Shown one piece after another: positions 42,326 to 51,099 of a stretch of 64,000 nucleotides of DNA. Below the pieces are notes generated by a model, which ran no database searches, had not been told where the DNA came from, and saw only the letters and a list, made by a program, of their open reading frames with translations. Made by a program: the position numbers and the translations under genes. Positions within the stretch are counted from its first letter, which is position 1. Each line of letters opens with the position of its first letter. This stretch comes from Amycolatopsis aidingensis (lineage in GTDB: Bacteria > Actinomycetota > Actinomycetes > Mycobacteriales > Pseudonocardiaceae). The stretch covers positions 62,001-126,000 of the forward strand of contig NZ_CP076538.1 in assembly GCF_018885265.1 (NCBI RefSeq), given 5' to 3'.

Positions 42326-42457
42326 ATGGGCGCATGCCTGCTGTATGGGATCACGTCGGTGTCGTTGCCCTGCTGCTGCGGCGCGGCCGCCTCGGCTCCC
42401 CGCCGGGGCAGGGCTTTCCGCTGCCCTGATCCTGCTACAGCAAGGGAACGAATTCAC
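42326..42457 (+). promoter_or_regulatory. Leader of the TauD gene with overlapping small reading frames and a Cys-Cys-Cys codon tract
   Basis: Two start codons open frames here. ATG at 42334 gives a closed 31-codon frame (MPAVWDHVGVVALLLRRGRL...). ATG at 42326 runs in frame into TauD and contains LPCCCGAA from three consecutive TGC codons. Polycysteine leaders are known attenuators of sulfur genes in mycobacteria; here the Cys frame has no stop, which weakens the case. Confidence 0.3.
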
Positions 42458-43390
42458 ATGTCCGTTGAATTGTCCGAGCGGTTCACCCTGCGCGAAGCAA
42501 CCGTGCCGGGCGACGGGATCCTCGAGGGCACCCGCGTCCTGCGCAGGCTGCCCGAAGGGGTCGAGTCCCGGCCGTACGAGCTCTTCGACCTGCGCCCGCT
42601 CGGCCGGGTGATCGGGGCCGAGCTGCATGGGGTCGACCTCGGCAGGCCGCTGACGGCCGAGCTGCGCGCCGAGCTGAACCGGGCGCTGCTGGAGTGGAAG
42701 GTGCTGTTCTTCCGCGACCAGGACATCACCTGGCAGCAGCAGCGTGACTTCGCCCGCAACTGGGGCGAGCTGGAGACCAACCCGTTCATCCCGACCGGGG
42801 ACTCCGGCGAGGTCACCCGGTTCTCCCGGGACGCCTCGATGCCCGCCTTCGAGAACATCTGGCACACCGATGTCACCTTCCGGCCGAACCCGGCGCTGGG
42901 CTCGGTGCTGCGACTGGTCAAGGTGCCGCCGGTGGGCGGGGACACCATGTGGGCGGATATGGCCGCCGCCTACGACAACCTGCCCGAGGAGATCAAGACC
43001 CGGATCGAGGGGCTGCGTGCGGTGCACGACTACATCCCCGGTTTCGCGCGGTTCTCCGACCATGAGCTGCTGCACCGCAAGCAGCAGGAGTTCCCGCCGG
43101 TCGAGCACCCGGTGGTGCGCAGGCATCCGGAGACCGGCAGGCGCACGCTGTTCGTGAACCAGGCCTTCACCACGCATATCGTCGGCATGGACCGCGCGGA
43201 GAGCGATCGCCTGCTGCACTTCCTGTTCACCCAGGCACACGTGCCGGAGTACCAGGTCCGGTTCCACTGGGCGGAGAACTCGGTGGCGTTCTGGGACAAC
43301 CGGGCCACCCAGCACTACGCGGTGAACGACTACCAGCCGCAGGTACGGGTCGCCGAGCGGGTGGCGATCGTGGGCGATCGCCCGGTGTAG
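42458..43390 (+). CDS. TauD/TfdA-family alpha-ketoglutarate-dependent dioxygenase
   Basis: A 310-residue Fe(II)/2-oxoglutarate enzyme. The 2-His-1-carboxylate triad is His136 and Asp138 (HTDVTF) and His286 (TQHYAV); Arg301, or Arg297, can bind the 2-oxoglutarate carboxylate. PLGRVIGAELHGVDL at about 47-61 and VLFFRDQDI are typical N-terminal motifs. Members release sulfite from taurine or alkylsulfonates or hydroxylate other substrates. ATG at 42458, after GGGAACG, is taken; an upstream ATG (42326) would add 44 residues. It sits beside the quaternary-amine transporter, so a trimethylamine-type substrate is also possible. Confidence 0.88.
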   Translation: MSVELSERFTLREATVPGDGILEGTRVLRRLPEGVESRPYELFDLRPLGRVIGAELHGVDLGRPLTAELRAELNRALLEWKVLFFRDQDITWQQQRDFARNWGELETNPFIPTGDSGEVTRFSRDASMPAFENIWHTDVTFRPNPALGSVLRLVKVPPVGGDTMWADMAAAYDNLPEEIKTRIEGLRAVHDYIPGFARFSDHELLHRKQQEFPPVEHPVVRRHPETGRRTLFVNQAFTTHIVGMDRAESDRLLHFLFTQAHVPEYQVRFHWAENSVAFWDNRATQHYAVNDYQPQVRVAERVAIVGDRPV

Positions 43391-43393
43391 AAC

Positions 43394-43885
43394 TCAGATG
43401 CCCAGGCGGTGCAGCAGCTGTGACTCGAGCCGTTCGAGTTCGCCCGCGACGGCCCGGTGCGCGGCCTTGCGCCGGGCCGCAGGCATCCGCTCCGCGGCCC
43501 GCACCGACGCGGTGAGCTGCTCCAGCGTGCCCTGGGCCTGATCGGCGAACGCCTGGTCGCCGACGGTCGCGCGCTGCGCCCTGCGCAGGTCGGCGAGGCC
43601 GTCGGCGACCCCGGCGATCCGGGCGTGCAGTGCCGCGCCCCGTCCGGTGAACTCGCTGAGCCGCGCCACCGGCACCCCGAGCTGCCGGGCGCGGTAGTGG
43701 TCATAGGCATCCCGCGCGACCCCGGCCGCGCGTACCGCGAACGGCGCCAGCACGGGCCCGACCGCGGGGCCGACCACCTTGGCCACTCCCACGGCGGTCC
43801 GCGCCCGCTTCACCACGTCCTTGCTTTCCTTGGCGGCTTCCTTCTCGGCCCGCTTCTCGGCCTTCTTGTCGGCTCTGCGCGTCAT
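43394..43885 (-). CDS. Conserved actinobacterial protein of unknown function (DUF6474-like)
   Basis: A 163-residue protein. A very basic/acidic Lys-Glu N-terminus (ADKKAEKRAEKEAAKESKD) is followed by VGVAKVVGPAVGPVLAPFAV, a Gly/Pro/Val hydrophobic segment, then AYDHYRARQLGVPV and a helical C-terminus. ATG at 43885 has GGAGG 8 nt upstream. Its stop is 3 bp from that of the TauD gene (convergent). The function is unknown; the family assignment is tentative. Confidence 0.7.
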   Translation of the reverse strand: MTRRADKKAEKRAEKEAAKESKDVVKRARTAVGVAKVVGPAVGPVLAPFAVRAAGVARDAYDHYRARQLGVPVARLSEFTGRGAALHARIAGVADGLADLRRAQRATVGDQAFADQAQGTLEQLTASVRAAERMPAARRKAAHRAVAGELERLESQLLHRLGI

Positions 43886-43981
43886 CGCTGGCACCTCCGG
43901 CACGTGTCGGGGTCGAACTTACTGGTCGCGTCCCGGCCGGGCATGTCCGCCCGTGTCGGTGGAGACTCTTAGAGTGAAGGC

Positions 43982-45625
43982 ATGGATTCCGAGGTGCTGC
44001 TCGACGCCGCCGTGGTGACCCGGTGCCGGCGTCGGGTGCACCTCGAGCACGACCCGGCCATGCGTGAGGTCGAGCTGCCCCCGCCGGATCCGGCCATCGA
44101 GCAGCGGATCGCCGATGCCGCAACGCACCGGGTGGAGATCGCCCGGCGGCTGGCCGAGGCCACCGCGGCCGGGCCGGGCTGGGTCACCGTCCCCAGGGAG
44201 TGGAGCGCGGCCGAGCGGGTGCGGGCCACCACCGAGGCCATGGCCGCGCGGACGCCGTTCATCTGGGGTGCCCTGCTGCCTGCCGACCCCGCCGCGGGCC
44301 GGCGCGGCGGGGCGGAGCTGCTGGTGCGCACCGCGACCGGCTACCTGCCGGTGATCGTCGTCCGGCACCGGATCACCGATCGCGGGGCCGGGGCCCGCAC
44401 CACCGCCGTGACCGATCTCGATCCGGGCAACGCGGTCACCGACGAGGAGCGCAGGGTGCGCGCGCAGCCGCGGGACCAGCTGCGGCTGGCGCATATCCGC
44501 AGGCTGCTGCAGGCCGCCGGGCAGGCCGAGCAGGCGAGGGCGGTCGGCGGGGTGATCGGGCTGGATGCCGATGTGGTGGTCTGGCACGACCTGGACGCGC
44601 CGACCTGGCCGGGCGGGCGCAGCGCGCTGACCGAGTACGACGCCCGGTTCGCCGACCGGCTGGCCATCGCCGAGGCCGCCGCCGCCCGGCGCGAGCCGCT
44701 GGCCGAGCCCTCGCGCATCCTGGAGTGCAGGCACTGCCCGTGGTGGCCGACCTGCGCCGCCGAGCTCACCCGCACCAGGGACGTGAGCCTGGTGGTGCGC
44801 GGCGAGGACGCGATGGAGCTGCGCCGGGTCGGGGTGACCACGGTGGACAAGCTGGCCGCGCTGGATCCGGCCGGGGAACCCCCGGTGCAGTGGACCGGCA
44901 CCACGCACACCGACGCGGTCGCGCTGGCAAGGGCCTGGCTGGCGGACCTGACCATGGTGCGCAGGGTGGACGCGGTCACCGTGCCGCGCGCCGATGTCGA
45001 GGTGGACATCGACATGGAGAGCTTCGGCGACGCGGGCGCGTACCTGTGGGGCTGCCTGCTCAGCGGCCGGGACATCGGTATCGCGCCCGGCTACCACGCG
45101 TTCGCCACCTGGGAGCCGCTGCCGACCCCGGACGAGGCGCGGTCCTTCGCCGCGTTCTGGTCCTGGCTGACCGAGGTGCGCGCGCGGACCGCGGCGGCCG
45201 GGCTGACCTTCCGCGCCTACTGCTACAACGCGCTGGCGGAGAACCGCTGGCTGTTCGGCTCGGCGGAGCGGTTCGCCGGGGTGGACGGGGTGCCTGCGCG
45301 CTCGGCGGTGCGCGAGTTCGTGGAGTCGGCCGAGTGGGTCGACCTGTTCCGCAGCGTCACCGACCAGTTCCTGTGCTCACACGGCAAGGGGCTGAAGGTG
45401 ATCGCGCCGGTCGCCGGGTTCCGGTGGCGGGATCCGGAGGCCAGCGGGGAGGCCTCGATGCGCTGGTACCGGGATGCCGTGGGGATGGACGGCGAGCTGC
45501 CGGACCTCCCGCAGCGGGACCGGCTCCTGCGCTACAACGAGGACGACGTGCGGGCCACGTGGGTCCTGCGCGAGTGGATGTCCGGCCCCGCCATGCGGGA
45601 TATTCCGTTCATGGGTGACCTCTGA
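43982..45625 (+). CDS. TM0106-family RecB-like nuclease with RNase H-like domain
   Basis: A 547-residue protein. The N-terminal half is RecB/Cas4-like: WGALLPADPAAG, the Lys/Glu nuclease core region, and a cysteine cluster ECRHCPWWPTC (Cys249, Cys252, Cys258) that may hold an iron-sulfur cluster. The second half is YprB-like RNase H-fold: EVDIDMESFGD with Asp342, Asp344 and Glu346, and RYNEDDVRATW at the end. A role in DNA repair or RNA/DNA processing is inferred. ATG at 43982. Confidence 0.85.
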   Translation: MDSEVLLDAAVVTRCRRRVHLEHDPAMREVELPPPDPAIEQRIADAATHRVEIARRLAEATAAGPGWVTVPREWSAAERVRATTEAMAARTPFIWGALLPADPAAGRRGGAELLVRTATGYLPVIVVRHRITDRGAGARTTAVTDLDPGNAVTDEERRVRAQPRDQLRLAHIRRLLQAAGQAEQARAVGGVIGLDADVVVWHDLDAPTWPGGRSALTEYDARFADRLAIAEAAAARREPLAEPSRILECRHCPWWPTCAAELTRTRDVSLVVRGEDAMELRRVGVTTVDKLAALDPAGEPPVQWTGTTHTDAVALARAWLADLTMVRRVDAVTVPRADVEVDIDMESFGDAGAYLWGCLLSGRDIGIAPGYHAFATWEPLPTPDEARSFAAFWSWLTEVRARTAAAGLTFRAYCYNALAENRWLFGSAERFAGVDGVPARSAVREFVESAEWVDLFRSVTDQFLCSHGKGLKVIAPVAGFRWRDPEASGEASMRWYRDAVGMDGELPDLPQRDRLLRYNEDDVRATWVLREWMSGPAMRDIPFMGDL

Positions 45626-46387
45626 CTAGCGAGGCGCCATCCGCAGCGAGCCGTCCAGCCGGATGACCTCGCCGTTCAGGTAGTCGTGCTCGACGATGTC
45701 CACCGCGAGCTGGGCGTACTCCTCCGGCCTCCCGAGCCGCTGTGGGAAGGGCACCCCCGCGGCCAGCCCGGCGCGGAACTCCTCGGTGACCCCGGCCATC
45801 ATCGGGGTGTCGATGATGCCCGGCGCGATGGTCATCACCCGGATACCGTGCTTGGCGAGGTCGCGCGCGGCGGGCAGGGTCATGGCCGCGACGCCGCCCT
45901 TGGACGCGGCGTAGGCGATCTGCCCGATCTGCCCGTCGAAGGCGGCGACCGATGCGGTGTTCACCACCACCCCGCGCTGGCCGTCCTCGCCCAGCGGGTC
46001 GGTCTTCGCCACCGCCTCGGTGGCCAGCCGCAGCACGTTGAACGTGCCGAGCAGGTTGACCTCGAGCACCTTGCGGTACAGGTCGAGGTCGTGCGGACCG
46101 TTCTTGGACAGGATCCGGCCGGCCCAGCCGACCCCGGCGCAGTTGATCACAACCCGCAGCGGCACCCCGGCGCCTGCTGCCTGGTCCACGGCGGCCTGTA
46201 CCTGCTCGGCGCTGGTCACGTCGGCCTCGACGTAGCTGATGCCCTCGACCTGCCCGGCCTTCTCGATCGAGGCGGCGAGGTCCAGCGCGAACACCTTCGC
46301 CCCCTTGCCGGCCAGCGCCTTCGCCGTCGCCCCGCCGAGCCCGGATGCCCCGCCGGTGACAATGGCCGCGGTGTCCTTGATCTCCAT
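45626..46387 (-). CDS. SDR, 3-hydroxyacyl-CoA dehydrogenase type 2-like
   Basis: A 253-residue classical SDR with the HSD10-like profile: TGGASGLGGATA at 11-22, NCAGVGWAGRI, Ser146 in VNTASVAAFDGQIGQIAY, Tyr159 and Lys163 (YAASK), and PGIIDTPMMAGV. It probably oxidises 3-hydroxyacyl-CoA with NAD in beta-oxidation or branched amino acid degradation. Its stop abuts the nuclease stop with no spacer (convergent). An AACGCTCGTT dyad lies about 45 bp before its ATG. Confidence 0.92.
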   Translation of the reverse strand: MEIKDTAAIVTGGASGLGGATAKALAGKGAKVFALDLAASIEKAGQVEGISYVEADVTSAEQVQAAVDQAAGAGVPLRVVINCAGVGWAGRILSKNGPHDLDLYRKVLEVNLLGTFNVLRLATEAVAKTDPLGEDGQRGVVVNTASVAAFDGQIGQIAYAASKGGVAAMTLPAARDLAKHGIRVMTIAPGIIDTPMMAGVTEEFRAGLAAGVPFPQRLGRPEEYAQLAVDIVEHDYLNGEVIRLDGSLRMAPR

Positions 46388-46428
46388 GTTTCCGCCGTTC
46401 CCTTCTGCTTCGAACTGGCCATCAGGTT

Positions 46429-46438
46429 AACGCTCGTT
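46429..46438. promoter_or_regulatory. Dyad AACGCTCGTT upstream of the SDR gene
   Basis: AACG-CT-CGTT is a perfect 10-bp dyad in the 154-bp divergent spacer with the UDP-glucose dehydrogenase gene. Similar TTAACGnnCGTTnn sites are bound by TetR regulators of fatty acid genes in actinobacteria; the binder is not in this window. Confidence 0.35.
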
Positions 46439-46541
46439 CGCGTCGGCACGGTCAGTGTGCCTCCTCACCCGTCGCACGGCGTACCCGGCGGCGCCCACTT
46501 CCGTTAGCACCGTGGTCAACTCCGGCTGCGACCGTCGAGGC

Positions 46542-47852
46542 GTGAATGGCGCGAACGCAGCTCGGATCGTGGTAGTGGGAACGGGATACGTAGGACTGAC
46601 CACCGGAGCCTGCCTCGCCAGCCTCGGGCACCGGGTCACCTGCGTCGATGTGGACCAGGCCAAGGTGGCCAGGCTCGCCGCCGGCCGGGTGGACATCATG
46701 GAGCCGGGGCTGGCCGAACTGGTCTCCCGCGGCCTGACCATGCGGCGGCTGCGGTTCGTCAGTGGTGCCAGGGAGGCCGTCCGCGACGCCGAGGCGGTGT
46801 TCCTCTGTGTCCCGACCCCGATGGGTGCCGGTGGCGCGGCCGACCTGCGCGCGGTGGAGGCGGTGGCGGCCGAGATCGCCGAGGTGCTGCCGCCGGGCTG
46901 TGCGCTGGTGACCAAGTCGACCGTGCCGGTCGGTACCTCGGGGCGGATCCGGGACCTGCTCGGCAGGGAGGACCTGCCGGTGGTGTCCAACCCGGAGTTC
47001 CTGCGCGAGGGCACCGCGGTGGCCGACTTCCTCGGTCCGGACCGGATCGTGGTCGGTTCGGACGACGCCGGGGCCGCGCGCTGGGTGGCCGGGCTGTACC
47101 GGGATCTTTCCGCGCCGAGCGTGGTCACCGACGCGGCGAGCGCGGAGCTGATGAAGTACGCGGCCAACTGCTTCCTCGCGATGAAACTCTCCTACGTGAA
47201 CTCGGTTGCCGAGCTGTGCGAGCGGCTGGGCGCGGATATCGACGCGGTGACCGAGGGCATGGGTTACGACCGGCGGATCGGCCGCTCCTTCCTGAAGCCG
47301 GGGCCGGGCTGGGGCGGGTCCTGCCTGCCCAAGGACACCCAGGCGCTGCTGCGGATCGCCGAGTCGGCGCGGTTCGACTTCGGCCTGCTCACCGCCGCGG
47401 TGGAGGAGAACATCGCGCAGCGGGACCGGGTGATCGCCAAGATCGCCGGTGCGGCAGGCGGCGACCTCGCCGGGGCACGGATCGGCCTGCTCGGGCTGGC
47501 CTTCAAGGCGGGGACCAACGACCTGCGGGACTCGCCCGCGCTCTCGGTGGCCTCCGTGCTGTGCGCGCACGGGGCGGAGGTGACCGCATACGACCCCGCG
47601 GTCGGCGGCGAGCTGCCCGGGATGACCGTGGTGGACGACGCCTACCAGGTGGCCAAGGGCGCCGATGTGGTGGTGGTGCTCACCGAGTGGGACGAGTTCC
47701 GCAGGCTGGACTGGAGCTACCTTGCCGAGCTGATGGTCGGCGACGCCGTGGTGGACACCCGTAACCTGCTGGACCCGCAGCAGATCCTCGGCGCCGGTCT
47801 GAGCTGGCAGGGCATCGGCCGCCCCCGCCAGCGCCGCCTCACCACCGCCTGA
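46542..47852 (+). CDS. UDP-glucose 6-dehydrogenase
   Basis: A 436-residue UDP-glucose/GDP-mannose dehydrogenase family enzyme. The NAD motif VVGTGYVGLTTG is at 11-22; FLCVPTPMGAGGAAD, STVPVGTSGRIR and SNPEFLREGTAV follow. The central helix is ELMKYAANCFLAMKLSYVN. The catalytic Cys261 lies in WGGSCLPKDT, and LAFKAGTNDLRDSP confirms the family. It makes UDP-glucuronate for wall polysaccharide or exopolysaccharide. GTG at 46542 with GAGG 3-6 nt before; upstream in-frame GTG at 46512 is less likely. Confidence 0.95.
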   Translation: MNGANAARIVVVGTGYVGLTTGACLASLGHRVTCVDVDQAKVARLAAGRVDIMEPGLAELVSRGLTMRRLRFVSGAREAVRDAEAVFLCVPTPMGAGGAADLRAVEAVAAEIAEVLPPGCALVTKSTVPVGTSGRIRDLLGREDLPVVSNPEFLREGTAVADFLGPDRIVVGSDDAGAARWVAGLYRDLSAPSVVTDAASAELMKYAANCFLAMKLSYVNSVAELCERLGADIDAVTEGMGYDRRIGRSFLKPGPGWGGSCLPKDTQALLRIAESARFDFGLLTAAVEENIAQRDRVIAKIAGAAGGDLAGARIGLLGLAFKAGTNDLRDSPALSVASVLCAHGAEVTAYDPAVGGELPGMTVVDDAYQVAKGADVVVVLTEWDEFRRLDWSYLAELMVGDAVVDTRNLLDPQQILGAGLSWQGIGRPRQRRLTTA

Positions 47853-47876
47853 GCCCAGCGCTGTGGAGTCCGTTAG

Positions 47877-47906
47877 TTGAGCGAACGAACTTTGCGGCCC
47901 TAGAGT
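47877..47906 (+). promoter_or_regulatory. Candidate promoter for a leaderless gamma-glutamyltransferase transcript
   Basis: TTGAGC (47877-47882), 18-bp spacer, TAGAGT (47901-47906); the GTG codon begins at 47913, 6 nt after the -10 box, exactly where transcription would start. No RBS is visible. An imperfect dyad (GTTAGTT at 47872-47878 with AACGAAC at 47884-47890) overlaps the -35 box and could be an operator. Confidence 0.6.
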
Positions 47907-47912
47907 TGGGGT

Positions 47913-49694
47913 GTGTTCACCACGCGGCCGGAGCTCGCCGGCACTCATGGCATGGTCGCCTCCACGCACTGGCTGGCCTCGGCCACCGGAATGGCGGTGC
48001 TGGAGGACGGTGGCAACGCCTTCGACGCCGCCGTGGCGGCGGGGTTCGTGTTGCAGGTCGCCGAGCCGCACCTGAACGGCCCGGCCGGGCAGGTGCCCGC
48101 CCTCTTCGCGACCGCGGCCGAGCGCAGGCCGCGGGTGCTCTGCGGCCAGGGCGTGGCGCCCGCGGCTGCCACCCCGGAGCGGTTCGCCGACCTCGGGCTG
48201 AACCTGATCCCTGGCAGCGGGCTGCTGCCTGCCACCGTGCCCGGCGCGTGGGATGCCTGGTTGCTGCTGCTGCGGGACTACGGAACCAAACCGCTGGAGG
48301 ACATTCTCGGCTACGCGATCTCCTACGCCTGGCAGGGAGTTCCGGTGGTGCCGCGGATGACCGAGACGATCGAGACGGTCTCCGGGCTGTTCGCGACGCA
48401 CTGGCCGACCTCGGCGCAGCTGTGGCTGCCCGACGGGCTGCCGCCAGCACCCGGCTCGCTGCACCGCAACCGGGCGCTGGCCCGGACCTGGCAACGGCTG
48501 CTGACCGAGGCCGAGTCCGCGGGTGACCGGGAGGCGCGAATCGAGGCCGCCCGCAGGGCGTGGTCGCAGGGATTCGTGGCGGAGGCGGTGGAGGCGTTCA
48601 GCCGCAAGGCCTTCCTGGACGACTCCGGCCGCGAGCATGCCGGGCTGCTCACCGGGCAGGACCTTGCGGACTGGTCGGCCAGCTACGAGGACCCGCTGGT
48701 CACCGACCTGGGCGAGTGGGGTCTTGTCAAGTGCGGCGCCTGGACCCAGGGGCCGGTGCTGGCGCAACAGCTGCTGATGCTGCGCGAGTTCGCCGACGAG
48801 CTGTCCTATGTGGATGGCGTGCCCACGGCGCGGACCGTGCACCTTGCGACCGAGTGTGCCAAGCTCGCCTTCGCCGACCGGGAGGCCTGGTACGGGGACG
48901 CCGGGGTGCCGATCCGCGCGCTGCTCTCGGCCGAGTACGCGGCGCAGCGGGCCGCGCTGGTCGATCCGCAGGCCAGCGCCGAGCTGCGGCCGGGCTCGCC
49001 GGGTGGGCTCGCGCCGAGGCTGCCCGTGATCCTGGAGCAGACCCGTGGCCTGGTGGCCGGGGCAGGCGCGACCGGCGAGCCCACGGTGTCGCCGACCGGT
49101 CAGGTGCGGGGCGACACCGTGCACATCGACGTGGTGGACGCCGAGGGGAACATGGTCTCGGCGACCCCGTCCGGGGGCTGGTTGCAGTCCAGCCCGACCA
49201 TTCCGGAGCTCGGTTTCTGCCTGGACTCCCGGGCCCAGATGTTCTGGCTGGAGCAGGGGCTGCCGAACTCGCTGCGGCCGGGACGGCGCCCGCGGATCAC
49301 GCTGTCGCCCTCGATGGCGCTGCGCGACGGCGAACCGGTGCTGGCCTTCGGCACCCCCGGCGGGGACCAGCAGGATCAGTGGCAGCTGTGCTTCTGGCTG
49401 GCGCATATGCTCGGCGGGCTGAACCTGCAGGAGTCGATCGACGCGCCTGCCTGGCACACCACGGCCTTCCCCGGCTCGTTCTACCCCCGCTCCTGGCACC
49501 CGCGCGAGCTGGTGGTGGAGTCCAGGCTCGGCGAGTCCACAATGGACGAATTGCGCGAGCGGGGGCACCGGGTGGTGGACGCCGGGCCCTGGGCGCTCGG
49601 CAGGCTCTCCGCCGTCGCCAGGGACCCGGCCACCGGCATCCTGCGCGCGGCGGCCAACGCCCGCGGGATGCAGGGTTACGCCGTCGGCCGCTGA
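47913..49694 (+). CDS. Gamma-glutamyltransferase family protein (Ntn hydrolase)
   Basis: A 593-residue GGT-like protein. The N-terminal half has GMAVLEDGGNAFDAAVAAGF and LPATVPGAWDAW. Autoprocessing would occur before Thr402 (GDTVHIDVVDAEGNM), the N-terminal nucleophile of the small subunit, followed by PSGGWLQSSP and FGTPGGDQQDQWQL. No signal peptide is present, unlike secreted GGTs, so a cytosolic acylase or glutaryl/cephalosporin-acylase-like role is possible. GTG start appears leaderless. Confidence 0.9.
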   Translation: MFTTRPELAGTHGMVASTHWLASATGMAVLEDGGNAFDAAVAAGFVLQVAEPHLNGPAGQVPALFATAAERRPRVLCGQGVAPAAATPERFADLGLNLIPGSGLLPATVPGAWDAWLLLLRDYGTKPLEDILGYAISYAWQGVPVVPRMTETIETVSGLFATHWPTSAQLWLPDGLPPAPGSLHRNRALARTWQRLLTEAESAGDREARIEAARRAWSQGFVAEAVEAFSRKAFLDDSGREHAGLLTGQDLADWSASYEDPLVTDLGEWGLVKCGAWTQGPVLAQQLLMLREFADELSYVDGVPTARTVHLATECAKLAFADREAWYGDAGVPIRALLSAEYAAQRAALVDPQASAELRPGSPGGLAPRLPVILEQTRGLVAGAGATGEPTVSPTGQVRGDTVHIDVVDAEGNMVSATPSGGWLQSSPTIPELGFCLDSRAQMFWLEQGLPNSLRPGRRPRITLSPSMALRDGEPVLAFGTPGGDQQDQWQLCFWLAHMLGGLNLQESIDAPAWHTTAFPGSFYPRSWHPRELVVESRLGESTMDELRERGHRVVDAGPWALGRLSAVARDPATGILRAAANARGMQGYAVGR

Positions 49695-49709
49695 CCCCCA
49701 GCCCACCCG

Positions 49710-49793
49710 GCGTGTTTGCCGCCCACGCGCGCGTGTTTGCCCTCCACGTACCCGAGTTTGCCGTTCCGGTAGCCGGGTTTGCCGCTTACGCGG
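49710..49793. repeat. Four imperfect 21-bp tandem repeats containing GTTTGCC
   Basis: Units at 49710-49730, 49731-49751, 49752-49772 and 49773-49793 share the pattern (G/C)CGnGTTTGCC followed by a variable pyrimidine-rich segment. The last unit overlaps the stop codon of the convergent FAD gene at 49786. They fill the spacer between two convergent genes. Confidence 0.8.
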
Positions 49794-50943
49794 CGCGGAC
49801 GCTCCGGTCCAGCGCCGCGACCGCGCCCTCGGCCGCCCGCAGCGCGCTGTTCATCGAGATCTCGCCGCGCATCCCTGGCGCGGCCACCATGTCCCCGGCG
49901 AGGAACACGTCATCGCCGCGTTCGACGGCCGGGCGGTCCCGCCAGGTGAACCCGGGCAGATCCAGCGCGCCGCTGCGGCCCCTGGCCCGCCCGGTCCGCT
50001 GCCAGGTGGTGCGGTCCCGCCAGCCGGGGACCGCCAGCTCGGTGAGCTGCTCCAGCCTGCGGTGTGCGTCCGCGGTCCGTTCCCCCGCCCGCACCGGCAT
50101 GTCGATCTGGAACAGCGACTCCCCGGCCGGCGCCACGCTCGGGTCCGGCATCGAGTAGCACTCGTGGAAACCGCCCTCGTCCAGGTCGAAGACCACAAAG
50201 GCGTCCCCGCGGTGCTTGGTCACCGCGAGATCCAGCATGACGCAGTCCCCGCTCTCCCAGGTCAGCGAGTCGTCCCCGAGCAGAACGCGGGCCGAGGACA
50301 GCTCGGTGGCCACGATCGTCGGCCCGCCAGGCAGCTCGGTGAGCCGCGACTTCAGCTCGATCCGCACCCCGAGTTCGCGTGCCCGGCTGGCCATCCGGTC
50401 GAGCACAGCCTGCCAGCCGCCGACGACCCACCGCACGGCGATGACCGGGTTGAGCGCGCGTAGCAGCAGGTCCTGCACGAACGCGGCGGACAGCCGCCCG
50501 GTGTCGGCGTCATAGGTGATCACGCTGATCGCGTTCGCCGCCGCCTCGGCCGCGCGCTCGCCGTACCGCGCGCTCGCCCAGGTGCGGAAGTCCTGGTCCA
50601 CCGGCGCCCGCCTGCGGCCGGCGACCAGCCGCAGCAGCCCGGCGGGCATCCCCCGGCGGAACCGGCCACGATCCCGGAAGCCGACGCGCAGTGCGGCGGG
50701 CGGGGACGGCCAGCCCACCTTGCCGATCAGGTCGCGCTCCTTCAGCCAGGTCCAGTGTGGACCGTCGGCGTAGAACACGTGCGGGCCCTCGTGCGCCACG
50801 TACGGCGGCGCGGTGGCCCGCCCGCGCCCGCCCAGCGATGCGTGCGCCTCGTGCAGGGTCACCGTCGCGCCGGCCTCGGCGCAGGTGATCGCCGCGACCA
50901 GCCCGGCAAGCCCACCACCGACGACCGTGATCTCACCCTTCAT
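49786..50943 (-). CDS. FAD/NAD(P)-binding amine-oxidase/phytoene-desaturase-like oxidoreductase
   Basis: A 385-residue flavoprotein. The N-terminal ITVVGGGLAGLVAAITCAEA is a complete GxGxxG dinucleotide motif with the Glu at the end of the second strand (TVTLHEAHASLGGRGR). The C-terminus has DDVFLAGDMVAAPGMRGEIS, the second FAD-contacting motif of the amine oxidase/phytoene desaturase family. No carotenoid genes are adjacent, so substrate is unknown. ATG at 50943. It is convergent with the GGT gene. Confidence 0.88.
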   Translation of the reverse strand: MKGEITVVGGGLAGLVAAITCAEAGATVTLHEAHASLGGRGRATAPPYVAHEGPHVFYADGPHWTWLKERDLIGKVGWPSPPAALRVGFRDRGRFRRGMPAGLLRLVAGRRRAPVDQDFRTWASARYGERAAEAAANAISVITYDADTGRLSAAFVQDLLLRALNPVIAVRWVVGGWQAVLDRMASRARELGVRIELKSRLTELPGGPTIVATELSSARVLLGDDSLTWESGDCVMLDLAVTKHRGDAFVVFDLDEGGFHECYSMPDPSVAPAGESLFQIDMPVRAGERTADAHRRLEQLTELAVPGWRDRTTWQRTGRARGRSGALDLPGFTWRDRPAVERGDDVFLAGDMVAAPGMRGEISMNSALRAAEGAVAALDRSVRAA

Positions 50944-51099
50944 CGACTGCCTCCCATCATCCGTTCCTGCTATCCCCTGGACGGGGCGGGCGCGGGGAAC
51001 GTGACAGCGCGCCGTTACGGCCTCGTTGTGATCCAGGTCGTAGCGGCGGTGGCGAAGCGGCCGATGTCCCGGAAACAGACATCGCGAGGAGGACGACCC

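Noticed and set aside
42334..42429. A 31-codon upstream gene before TauD
   Set aside because: No RBS or conserved peptide features certain enough to call as a gene; described only as part of the leader.
46452..49706. Very long minus-strand open frame (1084 codons)
   Set aside because: It runs antisense to the UDP-glucose dehydrogenase and gamma-glutamyltransferase genes, both with intact catalytic motifs; its composition is low-complexity.
49710..49793. A CRISPR array
   Set aside because: Units are contiguous, imperfect and lack spacers; no cas genes are present.
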